A stretch of 64,000 nt of DNA from Chromobotia macracanthus. Lineage: Eukaryota > Chordata > Actinopteri > Cypriniformes > Botiidae. The translations under genes were made by a program, and so were the position numbers. The notes under the pieces are model-generated. The model was not told the origin of the DNA. It ran no database searches and saw only the letters and a program-made list of their open reading frames with translations. Positions 10,910 through 24,130 of the stretch are shown one piece after another (the first letter of the stretch is position 1; every line of letters begins with the position of its first letter). The stretch covers positions 3,573,501 through 3,637,500 of the forward strand of contig JAZGTH010000072.1 in the NCBI GenBank assembly GCA_036877525.1. The letters are read 5' to 3'.

Positions 10910-11890
10910 CCACTGTGGACTGTCGTGAAATACGATTCTATTTTTAGTGGCTTTCTGTATCCCGGACCATATGAATTATTATTATTGTTATAATGAATAT
11001 TATGAACGTTCCACTGTACAGACTCTGATGTACATGTTCAGTAAATATTTCTACTTTTGTTACTGTAGGCTCTATTTTGTATGTTTTATTACACAATGAA
11101 CGTACTATAAAGTATATTTTAATAATACTCAGATTTGTAAAAGCGTTTTACTTTTTTAATGTCACGGAAATATGAAAATGATATGCTTGAATTATTCAGA
11201 TGAATGATGTATAGATTTTTATGTTCATTTTTGCTGCTGATCTAAATTAATGGCAAACATGTAAAAATGTCTTGCAGGGCAGAACTGTGGCAGTCTGTTT
11301 AAATGCGCTCTTACTTTCCTGATTTACACGGCACTTGTTTCATCACACTGTGCTTATGTATCAGGTTTCATCTTTTGTTTTCAGTATGCGTGGCATGTTG
11401 TTTATTAGTTATGTAACAACATTGCTTGTGCCATATGCCCGCAAAGGACGACAGAACGTGTTTGATGACAAAACAGTTGAATGGCCTTCAAAACAATCTC
11501 ATGCACAGAAAAGGAACACAAACCAGCAGTTTACACAAAACTTTCACAGGCAGACCTCTAACATTTTTAAAATGCAACACGCAGGATGTACTGCTTACTT
11601 TGATGCATGCAGAAGTATGCTTTTCTCTGCTTTTCCATTTTTAGCTGTCGACGGTTCATTTTGTTCCCTGTAACTCAAGGAATTGATTTACTGTTGCAGT
11701 ATATTCACAATTAAAACATACTGAGCAGTGGTTGATAGTTTAGTGTGTTCACTGTATTGTTTATATCATAAGGTGACATTTTATGATATAAATCATTTAA
11801 AAAAGACTTCTCTCTGTTCCCTCGTGTCACTCATATGAGTGTGCATTCATCAGGTATTTAGGGACCTAAAAATAAAACTTCTGCAGATGT
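10910..11890 (+). other. mphosph9: mphosph9 3' UTR (approximate end)
   Basis: AT-rich sequence follows the stop codon. Candidate poly(A) signals are ATTAAA at 11710-11715, AATAAA at 11871-11876 and a distal AATAAA at 12373-12378. Which one is used cannot be told from sequence. An incidental 112-codon open frame at 11335-11673 has no recognisable domain. Confidence 0.5.
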
Positions 11891-12539
11891 GTGCAAACTA
11901 AGAAGCTCCTATTGTGAACATGTCAGATGTATTTGTACAAAGTGATTAACTAGGTTCCAGGTAAATATTTTTAGTCGATGGTAACTGCAACTTATTCACC
12001 AAGAAATATTAATTCTGTCATTAATTCCGACACACCCATGTTGTCTGACAAAACCTGTATGCTGTTACTTTCATGAAACATAAAAAACAGAAATGTGAGT
12101 CTTTATTTAACTCTTTTAGCTCTATAACCTACATTTCAGTTTTTCCTCATAAGAAAAGCTATCAAGTGATTTCACCAAATCTTAAATGAAGATTTTATAG
12201 ACTGTTTTTATGGAGTTTTTTGGAGTGTTGCCACTGGTTGGTGGCCACTGTTAGTAATGAATAACAAAATGCTCATTTTTAGGTAGACTCACACAGCTTC
12301 TTTCATTGTTTTTATTTCTGACAGCTGTTGTCAGCAAAAAGTCTTTTCAATGAACGCAAGGTTGAGCAATTAAATAAAGTTTGAGTGCATGTGACAAGGG
12401 TCGTTGAAAGTGTTGCTATGGACTTTCTGAACCTTAACCACCGTTACCGCTTTTATTGTACAGTATGCCTTTCCATTGAATGATTGCATTACGGCATGTT
12501 ACCACCGGGGGGCGCTTGAAGCAACGGAAAAATACCCCC
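11891..12539. other. Short intergenic stretch between mphosph9 and pitpnm2
   Basis: It contains a distal AATAAA (12373-12378) that could serve mphosph9. Otherwise I see only unique AT-rich sequence turning GC-rich after about 12500. No ORF, RNA gene or repeat was recognised. Confidence 0.5.
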
Positions 12540-12715
12540 CCAAAGGAAGGGGAGAGGCAAATTTACCATCCAATAATATCAGACCAGAAATGATGCTGCT
12601 CGCACTTTCTGTAAAGATAGAAAGGAGGAAAGGACGCGCACGCACGGAATAGCTAGGTCAAGGTTTTGCGAAAGAGATCACGCTTTAAATAGCTCCACAC
12701 AGAGCCCGCGGGCAT
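12540..12715 (+). promoter_or_regulatory. Candidate main pitpnm2 promoter (CpG-rich)
   Basis: A CCAAT box lies at 12570-12574 and a TATA-like ctttaaatag at about 12683-12692, 30 bases before GC-rich, CpG-dense sequence running to about 13250. The position, just upstream of a long GC-rich block ending in a good splice donor, fits a vertebrate CpG-island promoter. The transcription start near 12715 is inferred. Confidence 0.5.
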
Positions 12716-13191
12716 TAGAAAGGCACGGATCGGCATACCTGTACGGTTTTCTGGGGTGCTATCGTGCTAAAGGATCAACACCATCAGCAGCCGTGGAAAT
12801 AACGCTACAGGAAAACCCGCCGCCGTGCGCGCTGAAAATAACAATGCACAAGCAGCGAGCGCCCATCTGGATGACAGCCGAGCAGCAGTGCGGTTGAACC
12901 AGTTCGGTCGCTTCCTCTTCGACGTGTGCTTGTTTGTGACAGTCCGTACATTTTGTTTTAAAAACGGAGGGCTTTGTTTTACACGCCGGATCAAAGCGTC
13001 GGCCTAACCTCTCCCGTTTTATTTAGCCGGCTGAACTCCACCGATAGCCCGCGGCGTGCTAATAACACACAGCGGAGGGGGGACATCGCGTTGCACCGAC
13101 CGGGCGACGCCTCGACCCAAGCCGGGGATGTGCGTGGAGTAAAAGACGGTGCTGAGAAGAGCCGATTCGAGCCGAAACTCCCGCGGCAGAG
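12715..13191 (+). other. Candidate non-coding first exon of pitpnm2
   Basis: CpG-rich sequence ends in the donor GGCAGAG|gtgagc at 13192. It lies upstream of pitpnm2 on the same strand and the next coding exon begins with untranslated sequence, so I infer that it is the 5' UTR exon. It carries at least two short uORFs, at 12844-12897 (17 codons) and 13128-13142 (4 codons). Assignment to pitpnm2 and the 5' edge are inference. Confidence 0.5.
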
Positions 13192-14406
13192 GTGAGCGAA
13201 ACACCCGCGAAATGTGTGTGTGCGCGCCGCGCCGGAACGTGTCCGAGTTTTGAATTCGATTTTTAAATGCTGGACGTTTCCAACCGTCACCTGTGAGGTA
13301 ACTAGTCACGAGGGAAATAAACTAGTAAAACCGCGTAAAAAAGACTGTCAAACAGGTTGGTTTATTTCAACTAGTCGTTCGTGAGGTTCATGCATCTCAT
13401 TTGCTTGCTGTTGTTGTTGTTTTTAAAGCCTGAATTCAGTTGTGGAGGAAAGCGGCGGTATTGTATTATTTAGATGCTGTAATTATTATTATTGTTATTA
13501 TTATTGTTGTTATTATTTGTCTTATCTTCAGGCTGTTACAGTTTTCGAGATTAGATGAGATTCATAAATTGGCCAATCTTCTCGGTAGCATAAATAGTTA
13601 ATGAGGGTTATCGTTGCGGAGTCACGTCACTTATCATCGTTTGATATTGTAGTTGAACTCCAATGTCGTGCATGCTTAAATAACATTGAAGATGTGATAA
13701 TTGTCTTGTTATGTCTTGTTTTTATGTGTTTGTGAGGCTGTTTTTGGGGTGGTGGGTTCGTGACCCTGTCTGGGTGACTTGTGTACTGTTGGTCCATCAA
13801 AAAGTTAATCAGCTGTCAGAGAGATTAACTTATCTGGTTGAAGATTAGTGAAAGTCCAAGTGACATTCATCCAAAAGACAGATAAACATCTATATAGGGT
13901 ATAACTTGTGTTATGCGGTGGATTTCCACAGTCATAGACAAGCTGGAAATATGGAGCTATGATCGCAAAGCCTGCAAAATTCATGGAGATTTTATATTAA
14001 ATATGCATTTTCTAGTTATGCTCAGCTCTAAAATATTGTATTACATAGAAATGATTCTTCGTGAGTACAATTATAGACAATAATCACAAGTGACTAGTAA
14101 AGTCACGGATGCGTATTAGGCAAAAGCTGTGGGAAGCGTTTTTTAAATGATTTGCCCATTTTTGCATATATGGTTGTTTTAATAGGCTGGTCATATGTAT
14201 TTCACTTTATCAGGGGTTTGTTTGGAGCGCGTAGCCGTGTAATAATTGTTAGAGTTTATTTGAGGTTGTTGAGTTTATTTTGGACTAGTGGATAACTAAA
14301 GTTAATAAACAGTCAGAGATTATTTACATGGTTTAAGATGAAAAAACTCTTATAAAAAATTACATAGAGACACATGTAGTTTGTCCTGTGATACAATCAA
14401 TCATTC

Positions 14407-14466
14407 TGTCTATCTATCTATCTGTCAGTCTGTCCATCCATCCATCCATCAATCCATCTAGCTATC
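14407..14466. repeat. Compound (TCTA)/(CCAT) tetranucleotide repeat
   Basis: A run of ctatctatcta then gtccatccatccatccatc units, imperfect. Confidence 0.8.
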
Positions 14467-15423
14467 GCCCCCAATCCACCCACCCTCGGTGGTATTTTGT
14501 TACCTCCTCAATATCTGGTGTTGTTTAATCTGTCTTGGCTGGTGTGTTGATTAATAAACACTGAACACAGTCCTGCATTAGCCTGTTATAATTCTGGTTT
14601 TGTCGTGATAATGGGGACGTTCTTCATGTCTTAATTGCAGGATCACAATTATCTTGTCGTGGAATCGATAATTTTAGCTTCTGTTCTGCACCAGACCCTC
14701 TTTTCTCCCGCCTGTGGAGGACACTCCTTTTCCTTAGCAACCTACATTTTAGGCAGCGAGGCTGCATACTTTGCGATGTTCTTTGCGAACGCAGTGAAAA
14801 CGGAAAAAAATCTTTCCCTGTATCTAATTATCTGGCCAAAATGATTAGGTTTGTTCTCTAATGAATCCTGTTATGAAGCAGCCGTCGTCGAACGAATGAG
14901 TCACAGTATTGACTGGCTTTCACTCGCCCCGCCCGCCCTGGCCAAAGAATGGCTGCTAATGGCCGCAGCTCTGGCAGGAGGAGAGTCGGGCCACGGTCGG
15001 CCTCGTGACAGCATGCCGATATGACCCCAGCAATTTCAGCAGCGGGCTGGTGACACCGCAGAGAGGGAAGCAAAATGACGGGGTGACACTACACAGTTGC
15101 ACCTTGTTATTTATAGCCACATAGTAAACACTGAAATCCATTCCCTCCAAACAAGGCGAACGAGCGAGCCAGTGGCCAGAAAAGCTGCTACAAAACATTT
15201 GCATGTTTATATGGTCCTGGAAGTGTGTGGTCTGGTGTGTTAATACTGTGAGATCTTACTGAAGTTTCATTGCGCCTCAGAATGCACCTGGGTCATCTTG
15301 GCTATACAGTACATAATGTGTCTTAATACATCGGATATTTGTGTTAAACTCAGAAATTGTGAAACTGCAAATCATATTAGTTATTGATTTGTTTATTTTT
15401 ATGACAATACCAAATAATGTTTA

Positions 15424-15676
15424 CCTGCAATCCGTAACTTATTAAAATTATAGCTCAGGTAAAAAATGAACGAAGTACACAACAGATGAGCTCAACTCCT
15501 TTCCCAGATTCACATCGGCCAATTTATAATTATGATTTCTAATTTGAAGGAAATGTCAGTTTTGCTTGATTTGACTTCAGCATATGTACAAAAATGTATG
15601 GAAAGTAACCTGCAAATTTATGTTTCAAACTGAGATGGCGATAGACTGGCGAAAGTTTGGGATTGCAGCTTTAACA
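15424..15676. mobile_element. Foldback MITE family A, copy 1
   Basis: The left end is tgcaatccgtaactt and the right end is gattgcagctttaa, inverted copies of each other. Internal words (agtaacctgcaaatttatg, tttcaaactgagatggcgat) recur in copies 3 and 4. There is no ORF, so it is non-autonomous. Confidence 0.65.
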
Positions 15677-18225
15677 TTTTGGTAAATTGTTAATAAGGTA
15701 ATTATTTCCTTTCTTTAATCAATGTATAAACAATACCTGTTTCTTGTAAATCATGTTTTATAGTCATAAAGAACTGTGAAACAGGAATGACCCATTAAAA
15801 TCTGAAATTTTCTAATATTGTTGATAGTCGTTGGCGTACAGTGAAACAGTTTTCCCTCGAGCGAGTCAAGAATGTAACTGAGACTCTCGACCCCCGACAC
15901 TGTATATCTATCAGGTGAGACCATTAATAAATTAAGTGTGTGTCATTTGTATCATGTTTAGAGAAGCTCGCTCTGGATCTACTTGAGTCTTGAAGTTGTC
16001 GTGGAGAGTCATCCAATCACTGAACTGTCCCAAGCGTTTCGGTTCTATTTCCTTCTGGAGTTTCTTGGCGAACGTTCCACCTTCGCTTCCAAATATACCC
16101 ATTGTGTTTGGTTATAAGTTTACTGTAGCAGGAAGTGTGTTGGTGTGGGCTGTGTGGGCATATGCTCGGGTGTTATATTTTATATAACAGAAAGTTACAA
16201 AAATCCCATACCATCTCCACTGACGTCTTTATTCCCTGTTCTGCTTATTAGTCAGCATGGCAGATCTGGAACAGTTGACTCCTGCAGTCGACAAGAGGAG
16301 AAACATCTCTGTTCTAAATTTTCTTTCAGTGGCTTGTATAAAATGATAACGTCCTAATATTGTCGCGTTAAGTGTTTGCTTCCGATTTTGCAAAAGTTGC
16401 GTTGGGCCGTCCCCAAATGTTTTTGCAACCATGTCACATGTGACATAGCCAAACATCGGATCTTTTGAAATTTTAATAGTGTTTATGTGTCCCACTTACA
16501 GTAATAGACTGTGAAAGCCAATACGCTTACAAGACATCTCTTTTAGTTAGTACTTGCTTCAGCGTCTGTTGCGTCACCAATACTTCAGGTTTTGGTTTGT
16601 GTGTGGCCAGTAGCTTCTCTCCACCGAGCAGAACAGCATTATTAATGAAAGCAATCAGGAAATGGCCAGTTGGTCTTAATAGATGCTTAATCTTGGTAAC
16701 AAATGGGTTTGGGGTGGGAGGGGGGTGGTAGTACTGGGGCTTGTGTCATAGCTGTGTGTCATTAATGCTGCGAATAGTAACTATATTTTTCGATCTTTAC
16801 ACTTGGAGCCCGTCCAAACGCTAATGGTATTGGGCCGCGTGTAGTGCTCAGAAGCCACGCCCACTGATTAATGGCGACGCCTACATTGAACTTAGGCTGT
16901 GTTGGACTGTGAAAATGTGGCTCTGTAGATGCCAAGACGAAGTGATGTCCAGAATTTGCGATATATTCAAAGAGGTTTTGTTGGAAATATAAAACTGAGC
17001 AATATGAGGAATAATAAGATATTGCAATGATTTTAGCACACTTTTCAATTGGCCATCAGGTTTGTGAAAGGCGTTAGATTAGTTTCATAATCCGCCGTTT
17101 CCTCACGACTCTCATGTGAGAGTGTTAAGTTGGATGAAGGAGCTTACATCCAAGCTTGGGAAAGGGTGCCAGTTGCAAAACTACATATGGTGAAAGCAGA
17201 AATCCACATCCAGGCATGTGGAATTTCAAAAGACTGAAACGCGTCAGCCTTGTTTCTGGGTTTTGTGGGTTTATGTTTTCACCATATAGTTATCCACAGC
17301 TGCCATCTTTAAACATGCAGCATTATAGTTGTTGTTAGAGTCATTGTCAACCATTTTTTCGTTTTGAGTTTTTTCACCTCACTGTAAAATATCAGTTTCA
17401 AACACATTATGCAGTATTTAGCCAACAATATTGATTTCTCAAGCCTCCGGTAATTAAAATCAATCCTGTTGTACTCTTCTATAAACTCTTTTGTGTCACA
17501 ACTGCTGTATTTCTATTTATGGTGTTTAATGTAACTAGGAACCTTGCCGGTGTCTTTGGTTCTGAAGGTGAGCTTTGACCCTCCAGAACAGTTGCTTTGG
17601 TGTTGGTAGCTTGGGTGGTTCTGCTTGTCTTCTGTGGTTCTGCACGGTTCCTCTGAGAACTTCCTGTAAGGCATCACGATCAATGGAATTTGCTCACCAC
17701 TGTGCGCGCAACTTCCTGTGTGCTCCATTGGCCCTTTTGTCATTCTGTCAAAGTTTGTTTCCGGCACACACGCAACTATTTGCATTTTATCGTGAGGTTT
17801 CAATTTGCATTTCACTGTTCAGCAGGCATTTGCAACACAAAACAATGCCGAAGTAAAATGACAGGCGTGAGGACCGAGACTGTGCGTTGATCAACACGGT
17901 TTTGTGCTTTAGGTTAAAAATGTGACGTGAGCGTGCAAAAATGCATTTGCATGTTCTCACTAGTATATTTATCCCCAGCTGCGACTTGACTTGAGTTTGT
18001 GAGATTTTCTTCACTTCTCTTCTACGTTTGGTCGCATTTGTATGTTGTGGTGCTTTTGCATGTCCTGTTTTCCTCTGTGGCCACGTTATTTGTTCCTCTC
18101 CATTACTGAGCAGCACATCAGCAGTCGCATCAGGTATCCACCTTATGAAACTCATGTATTATACCCAGAGCTCCGTAATGCGCACAGCCAACACCATCTC
18201 CGACTCCAAAACCAAGCTGTTTCCT

Positions 18226-18332
18226 CAATAGCTTCCATTTTCCCACAACCGGCCTCTATAAAGGCTTTTTAATAGCTGGGTGTGGATGCTCAGTGTGAGG
18301 GGAGCGATTATCTGAGCTCAGATCCCCGTGAG
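18226..18332 (+). promoter_or_regulatory. Candidate alternative promoter plus first exon in pitpnm2 intron 1 (TATA type)
   Basis: A consensus TATAAAG at 18257-18263 is followed 70 bases later by a strong splice donor, CCGTGAG|gtgagt, at 18333. A start near 18288 would give a 5' exon of about 45 nt. This is motif-level evidence only, since TATA words and donors occur by chance in 12 kb. Confidence 0.25.
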
Positions 18333-19291
18333 GTGAGTGATTTATTACAATCATTTGAAGAAACGGAGGAGAGCGGCGAAGAGTCACTATCAGCTGGGCT
18401 GTTCTATAAATAAACTGCCTTTTCTCATCAACCGCCCCTCACGTCAAGTGTGTGTTTGTTTTTCCCTCTTCCTCCATTTATTCACGTCTCTCCTGCACTT
18501 ATTTGCCTCCTAATTTATCTGGAGCCAGAGAGCAAGGAGGCTTCACCTATTCCGAAGTTTTTTCTGGACTTTTATGGCGGCTTTAAAAAGCTTTGTAGGA
18601 AATTAAGAACATCACCCGGGTGTTTCCATCACTGGAATGGAAAATTTCAGAATGGATTATCAGTGTTCCAGTTCTTAACAGTGTTGCACGTTATCTCATA
18701 AGGGAACACTTTAGTATAAGGAACATAAATTTACCACCAAGTGCAAATTTTGCCTCAATAAACGCCTAATTTACTGCTTGTTAATGCTTAGTAAAGTGGT
18801 AGTTGTTTTGTTTGTGTGGGTGGTGGAGTAAGATTAAGGGATATATAATTTGCACATGCAGAATAAAGCATTAATATGTGCGTTATAAGTATTAACAAAC
18901 AGCCAATATGCAGGCCAAAAGCAGCTTCTTAAAAGTGTGACTTGTTCCTCAGTTTTAACGTTTTTTAAAGGTTTCGTTTAGAACCTTTACATCAGACTAG
19001 ATTTTTAGATTATTTTGAGAGAAATATGTGTGATTTCTGACTGCATCATCGCAAAAGTGTTGCTCTCTGGGGTTTTTATTGTGTGCACATAGCTTTGTGG
19101 TTATTTGAGGGCTGTGTGTGGTTGCGTACTGAACATGCACAGAAGCTTAATACTCGGGGTTAGTGGTTTGTTCTTTGTAGTTATGCTTGAGTTAGAAAAT
19201 ACCAGTAATTATTTTAAGAACATATTTTAAAGCCTTTGACATCCTCAAGATAATAGTTTTATTCTTGTGTCAGTGATGCTAGTGCAGATAC

Positions 19292-19430
19292 ATTAGATTT
19301 ATGCATTTGGCAGACGCTTTTAAGCAAAGGTATAAATTTAAGGTTCATCAGTATGTCTGGTCTCTGGAAATCAAACCCAGGACCTTTGCGCTGCTAATGC
19401 AATGCTCTGCCAGTTGAGTTACAGGAACAC
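19292..19430 (-). mobile_element. tRNA-derived SINE copy 2
   Basis: On the minus strand the head reads gtgttcctgtaactcaactg then gcagagcattgcattagcag, with aggtcctgggtttgatttcc at the box B position. The plus-strand left edge, gcatttggcagacgctttta, is the family tail. Confidence 0.75.
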
Positions 19431-20142
19431 AATGTAACAAATAACCTCTCTGTCATCTCCACTTTCATACAGCGAACTGTTTAAACAATAGCCAGGAGAC
19501 GTAATATTCAAACGACTTTCATGTAATCTCTTCTTTGGCAGTCTTGCATTAGTCTGTTCTGTTACACCACAAGCCTTAAGCAAAGCAAACCAATCAGACC
19601 CAAGCCCTGCGTGACTGTTGAGCGTGACGTGCTAGCGTTGCACTGAAATTCAGGCATTGTTTTTTATTATTTAGCAGTTCTGTGTTGCAGCAGTGTTGTG
19701 ACGTGGGCAGCGCAGGTCAGGTATGAGTGTCAGACTCCTGGGTCTGCGTTTTGTCAGCTGCGTAAAGCCACCACAGGACTTGAGATCAATTAAATGCAAC
19801 AAATTGCCTTTACTCAACAGACGGATCTGTTAGCAGAAACCCGCTGAACGCATTAGTGACGTTCGGTGACTGCAGCCGGTCTGGTAGTGGCTCGCCACCT
19901 AGAAGGATGTAAAATGTCAAACAAACCCAAAGTCTCCAATATACTTCCTGTTTTTGAATTGTTTACACACGTTAAACTTCTGCGGTTTGGGCCTGGTGAA
20001 GAAGGTTTTTGCTGTTGTCCCAACTGATGCTAAATACAAATTTTGATATCACAGCAAATGCTAATATGCTGTTAAACAGACTGCTTTATTTAAAAGTTAA
20101 ATATTAATATAACTATTAATGAATAATGGCATGCATCATTTA

Positions 20143-20413
20143 AATCTGCAGTCCGTAGCAGTCCGTAGCCTTCACCTCTCTATCGGCATTTTTGTTTGAA
20201 GGATAAAACTGCAGGTTACTTTACGTACTTTACAAGTTAAATAAAGCCAAACTGACATCTCTCAGAAAATCAGACCTGACAACTCAAATGATTATTTAAA
20301 GTAAATATGACAAATAATTGATCATTTTATAAATGTATTAAATAATAAATATTTATATATAAACTGATTTTTGTTCGTTTGTAATAAAAAAAATTGCGGA
20401 TTGCAGCTTTAAG
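20143..20413. mobile_element. Foldback MITE family A, copy 2
   Basis: The right end attgcggattgcagctttaa mirrors the left end tctgcagtccgtagc. It shares ataaaactgcaggttact and actgatttttgttcgtttg with copy 4. TTAA is present at or near both ends (ttaaatctgcag; cagctttaa). Confidence 0.7.
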
Positions 20414-21784
20414 TGAAGCGATTTTTTTAACTCATGGAGGAACGATACTTTAGTTTAAATATGGTTTGCATATACAACCAGGTTTTTCCATTGTTGTGTG
20501 TCAGATGAAATCGGATCTTGGGCTAAGTCATCACTTGCTCTTGTCTTGTCAGGTCCGTTCTTTTTCCTGCTGTGTGCATTCTGTACGGAATCTGATGTCT
20601 GGAACTGCTGTGCTGACGAACTAACCTGATTCGCTGTTGTAATTGTACACCGCTTAGAAACGGCCAATCATAGAGGACTCGGAGCCAACTGAAATCAATA
20701 ATGAGCTCTTAGTGTCCCTTAAGAGCTTAAGACCGCGCCATATGAAATGTCACGCGGGCCGACCTCACATTAGCACTATTTAAGTGAATTAATCTCAGAG
20801 GTCGATGGGATTCTGAGAACTGCCATGTCGCCACAGCGAGCGAATATTTATCAACGATAATTTGAATAGAAGTGAAATATTGTCAGATGTTATATAAACT
20901 TTTCCATTGCATAGCAAACAGACTTCATGTTGTTTAAACCAAAACAGAGCATGTAAAATATCTGCGGTAAATGCTGGTACGGGCTAATGAAAATACATTG
21001 TCATTTTTAACGATTTATAATGCAGTGAGCCGTGTTAAACCTGCGACACTGTGTATTTGCAAGTTTACTTTTCGTCATTGTAAAGTAAAGCAATGTGGTT
21101 GTTAACTGGAGCTGCTGGGTTCAAGAGTGGAACATGATGTTCTCTCATGCATCCCAGACAGATTGCTACTGTTTAGATCTGCTTATGTTTTATACAACAA
21201 ATGAAAAAATAAGAAACAATATACTAGTAAATCTGCATCTTTGTATTTGTGAGTAAATTCGCTCATTTGCATGCTTTTGTTGTGCCCTGATAGATCTTTA
21301 CATTACCTTCAGAAAACGTATGTGATGTCGCCCATGAGAAAGTCGTAGGCGCACTGTTGGGTTTTTATTTCATCTGTCAGAAGACAATTATGGTCTAAAC
21401 TCAGACAGAAGCAGAGACTCACCTTTTCTCAGCTAGCTTCATCATTCATGCCTGTATCACAGATGATTAATGGAGTTACACCCTGAAGTTTAATACTTGA
21501 GGTTTATTACATTATTAATTATTAAATGAATAAATTATGAGCAATAATATTCGTGACACTTTACTTAGCAGCTCCACTAATAATAATTGGTATATATACT
21601 TGTAAGTTACTGTGGTGATGTCTGTCATTTTCAGTACCTGTTACGGTTCTGTTTTTTCTCATGAGGTGTTGTGCTGCTTGCTGACAGACCTGTGTTCGTA
21701 TTGAGCTGAAGAGATTCAGCGCCTCTCCTCTTAGACTGAATCTAACAGCTATCTGTCAGTCTGGATGAGCAAATGCAAACAGGA

Positions 21785-21954
21785 GGGGGCGGGGCCGCTC
21801 ACGAGCACAGCAGTCAGTGGGCCGTCCTTGAGCCGCTTTCATCACGCCAACCTCAGCCAATCCCATTACAGCCTTTTGCATTTCCATGGCAACAGAGCTT
21901 TATAGCCCCATAAGAGGTGGATACAGAGGAACCAGCAGAGGAAAAAGGTTGCAA
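21785..21954 (+). promoter_or_regulatory. Candidate alternative promoter plus first exon in pitpnm2 intron 1 (GC box, CCAAT, X-box-like)
   Basis: In order: a GC box gggggcgggg near 21785, a CCAAT box at 21857-21861, an RFX X-box-like tttccatggcaac at 21881-21893, a TATA-like tttatag at 21899-21905, and a splice donor GCAA|gtgaga at 21955. The order and spacing are those of a real promoter with a short first exon starting near 21930. It lies in a locally GC-rich island. Confidence 0.4.
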
Positions 21955-22770
21955 GTGAGAGGGAGATTAAAAAAAAGACGTTTTTTTCCATTTTTGTTTC
22001 GTAGATTATTTGACCGGCAGCGTTTGATGACATTTTCGTTGCGTGTCATTTACAGCAGGGGGTAAAATAGAAGTACAATGCTGTTGGATGCTGGAAAGCT
22101 TCTGTTTGGGTTTAAAATGTGGAATGACTGCTTTCTGTTGATTGACTGGATCTTTTGGACGTGATATGCGGCATCTAACAGGTAAAATGTCTCGTGCAAA
22201 CATGCTCTATGGTCTCGGATTTTGAAACGTTTAGCAAACAGGTGTCTTCGGGGTACGGAACATACGTGCATGTTGTCTTGTTTTGATCGAGGCTGTCATG
22301 GAATGCTTGTGCATCTCACAGTATTTTCACATGCAAATTCATCTGTGATGTGTTGATCGTGATGTCACAGCTGAGATACAGTCATCCTTCATTTCAAGAA
22401 CCCAAACACAATTTCTGTATCTCACAATTGAACCCCCCGATACATGCCGTGGTACGTTAAGATGGAGGATTGAGTGGAAAGAAAGATCGGATTCTTGGTT
22501 TCAAGCATTAAATGGTTAATAGTGATGTCAACATTTCTGGACTGAGATTTTTTAACTGTAAAATACAGGGTGTAAGCTTAGCAAACATAATGTGAAAATA
22601 ATTTAAAAAAACCCATCTTGTTTAAATTCAGCAGATTTTCCTGCTGTCATGTAATCTGCATTATATTCTGCTATATTACAGAATGGACACTTGACAAAAA
22701 CAAGCAGTAACCTTTTCTGTTTTTAATGTAATGCTGTGTGCTAATTAACATGCTTTTAAATGTTATCTCC

Positions 22771-22801
22771 TTTTAATATATATATTATATTATATATATC
22801 T
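22771..22801. repeat. (TA)n tract
   Basis: Imperfect ttttaatatatatattatat run in pitpnm2 intron 1. Confidence 0.7.
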
Positions 22802-23720
22802 CCATTTTGTTATGCTTTAGTCATTCTGATTTTGTGATGTGCTTTAAAAAGATTTTGGCCGATGGTGTGAGTTACTGACTCAGTGTGTGTGGGTCGGTTT
22901 GTGTTCAATAGTGAATGAGAAGATATTGTCCTGGGAAAGCTGTCTTGGTAGGCAACAGGGTGCTTATAAACACCGTACACACTTGCCAACAAGACAAATT
23001 TTAGAAGCTTTCTGAATGTAATTATAAAAAGCTCTCCTTCCATTCGAACCTGAAGCCGTTATAGAGAATTGCATTTAAAGCATGCCTCATTCTTGCACAT
23101 TATTTCATTGTTTTGCAATGATATTGAACGCTTGTCATCTGTCTGCGTTTCACAACACGTCGTCCTACAACGAATCCCACAGTGGTTGCAGCGAGACGCT
23201 CTTAGACTGTAGCAAAAACAACACATGATACATAGGATTTAAGTGACTGTGGCATCCATACGAACAGGTTTTATTGTCAGTTTGCTCATACCCAGTGTTT
23301 GCTGATAAAGGTTAGATTTATGTCCACAGAACAAAGCAGTGTTAGTATTTATATTGTGTTGTGTATTTACTCTGCACACAGTCTGTCTGCGGCAGGTGAT
23401 GGAGTTACATTAAATTCTGAGGCCTTCATATTGGTGTATCTGTGTATTCGTTTGATATTTTAGGTCTGCCCGTGAGCTCAGAGCACTCTGGATATTATCG
23501 AGTCTCTGACCTAGTTCAAGTCCAATATGCCCAAATGCTGTGAGCTGTGATTCACCAGCGGTGTCCATCAGAGGCATGTTCCTCTCGGATAATCCGATCC
23601 AGCTGTGACCTTTCATCACCTTTCCAGTGCAAGAATGACAAAGCCACAGTCTGATGTTCATATGCGTAAAGCGAAGCACAACACTTAATTTTCTTCATTT
23701 TTAAAATAAGATTTTTTTGA

Positions 23721-23977
23721 TTTAAAGCTGCAATCTGCAAACTTTATTGGTTACAAATAAACAAAAAGTTACTGAGCAAGTTCAAACCAGATCAGTGATC
23801 AAAATGGTCTTCTTACCTTGATTAGCTGCGGTAAGTTTATAATAATGATTTAGAATTTGAGTTGACGGGTTTGATGTCAGTTTGGCTTCATTTGTATTTC
23901 ACGTACGTAAAGTAACCTGCAGTTGTATGTTTCAAACAGAGATGGCGGTAGAGAGGTGATGCTTCAGATTGCAGCTA
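23721..23977. mobile_element. Foldback MITE family A, copy 3
   Basis: It opens ttaaagctgcaatctgcaaa and closes cagattgcagct. Internal agtaacctgcagttgtatg and tttcaaacagagatggcggt match copy 1, and acaaataaacaaaaagttac is the inverted form of the end of copies 2 and 4. Confidence 0.75.
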
Positions 23978-24000
23978 GGTTTATTAAAAGTGCAGTAAAG

Positions 24001-24130
24001 AACAATTCACCCAATCGGTGCAATCCTGTCTTTGTTTACACATCTTTAGGTCAATCCAAAGCCCTATGACTTTCTTTATTTTGTGGAACAACGTGAGGAA
24101 GGGCGAGTAAACGACAGAATTTTTCGGAGA
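24001..24130. mobile_element. Partial MITE family B copy
   Basis: It contains agaacaattcacccaatc, ccctatgactttctttatt, ttgtggaacaacgtgagg and gagtaaacgacagaattttt, the diverged body of a common cyprinid repeat whose ends read ttcacccaaaaa. The right terminus is missing. Confidence 0.55.

Noticed and set aside
11335..11673. 112-codon open frame downstream of mphosph9
   Set aside because: It lies in the inferred 3' UTR, has no recognisable domain or splice support, and a second frame is also open there.
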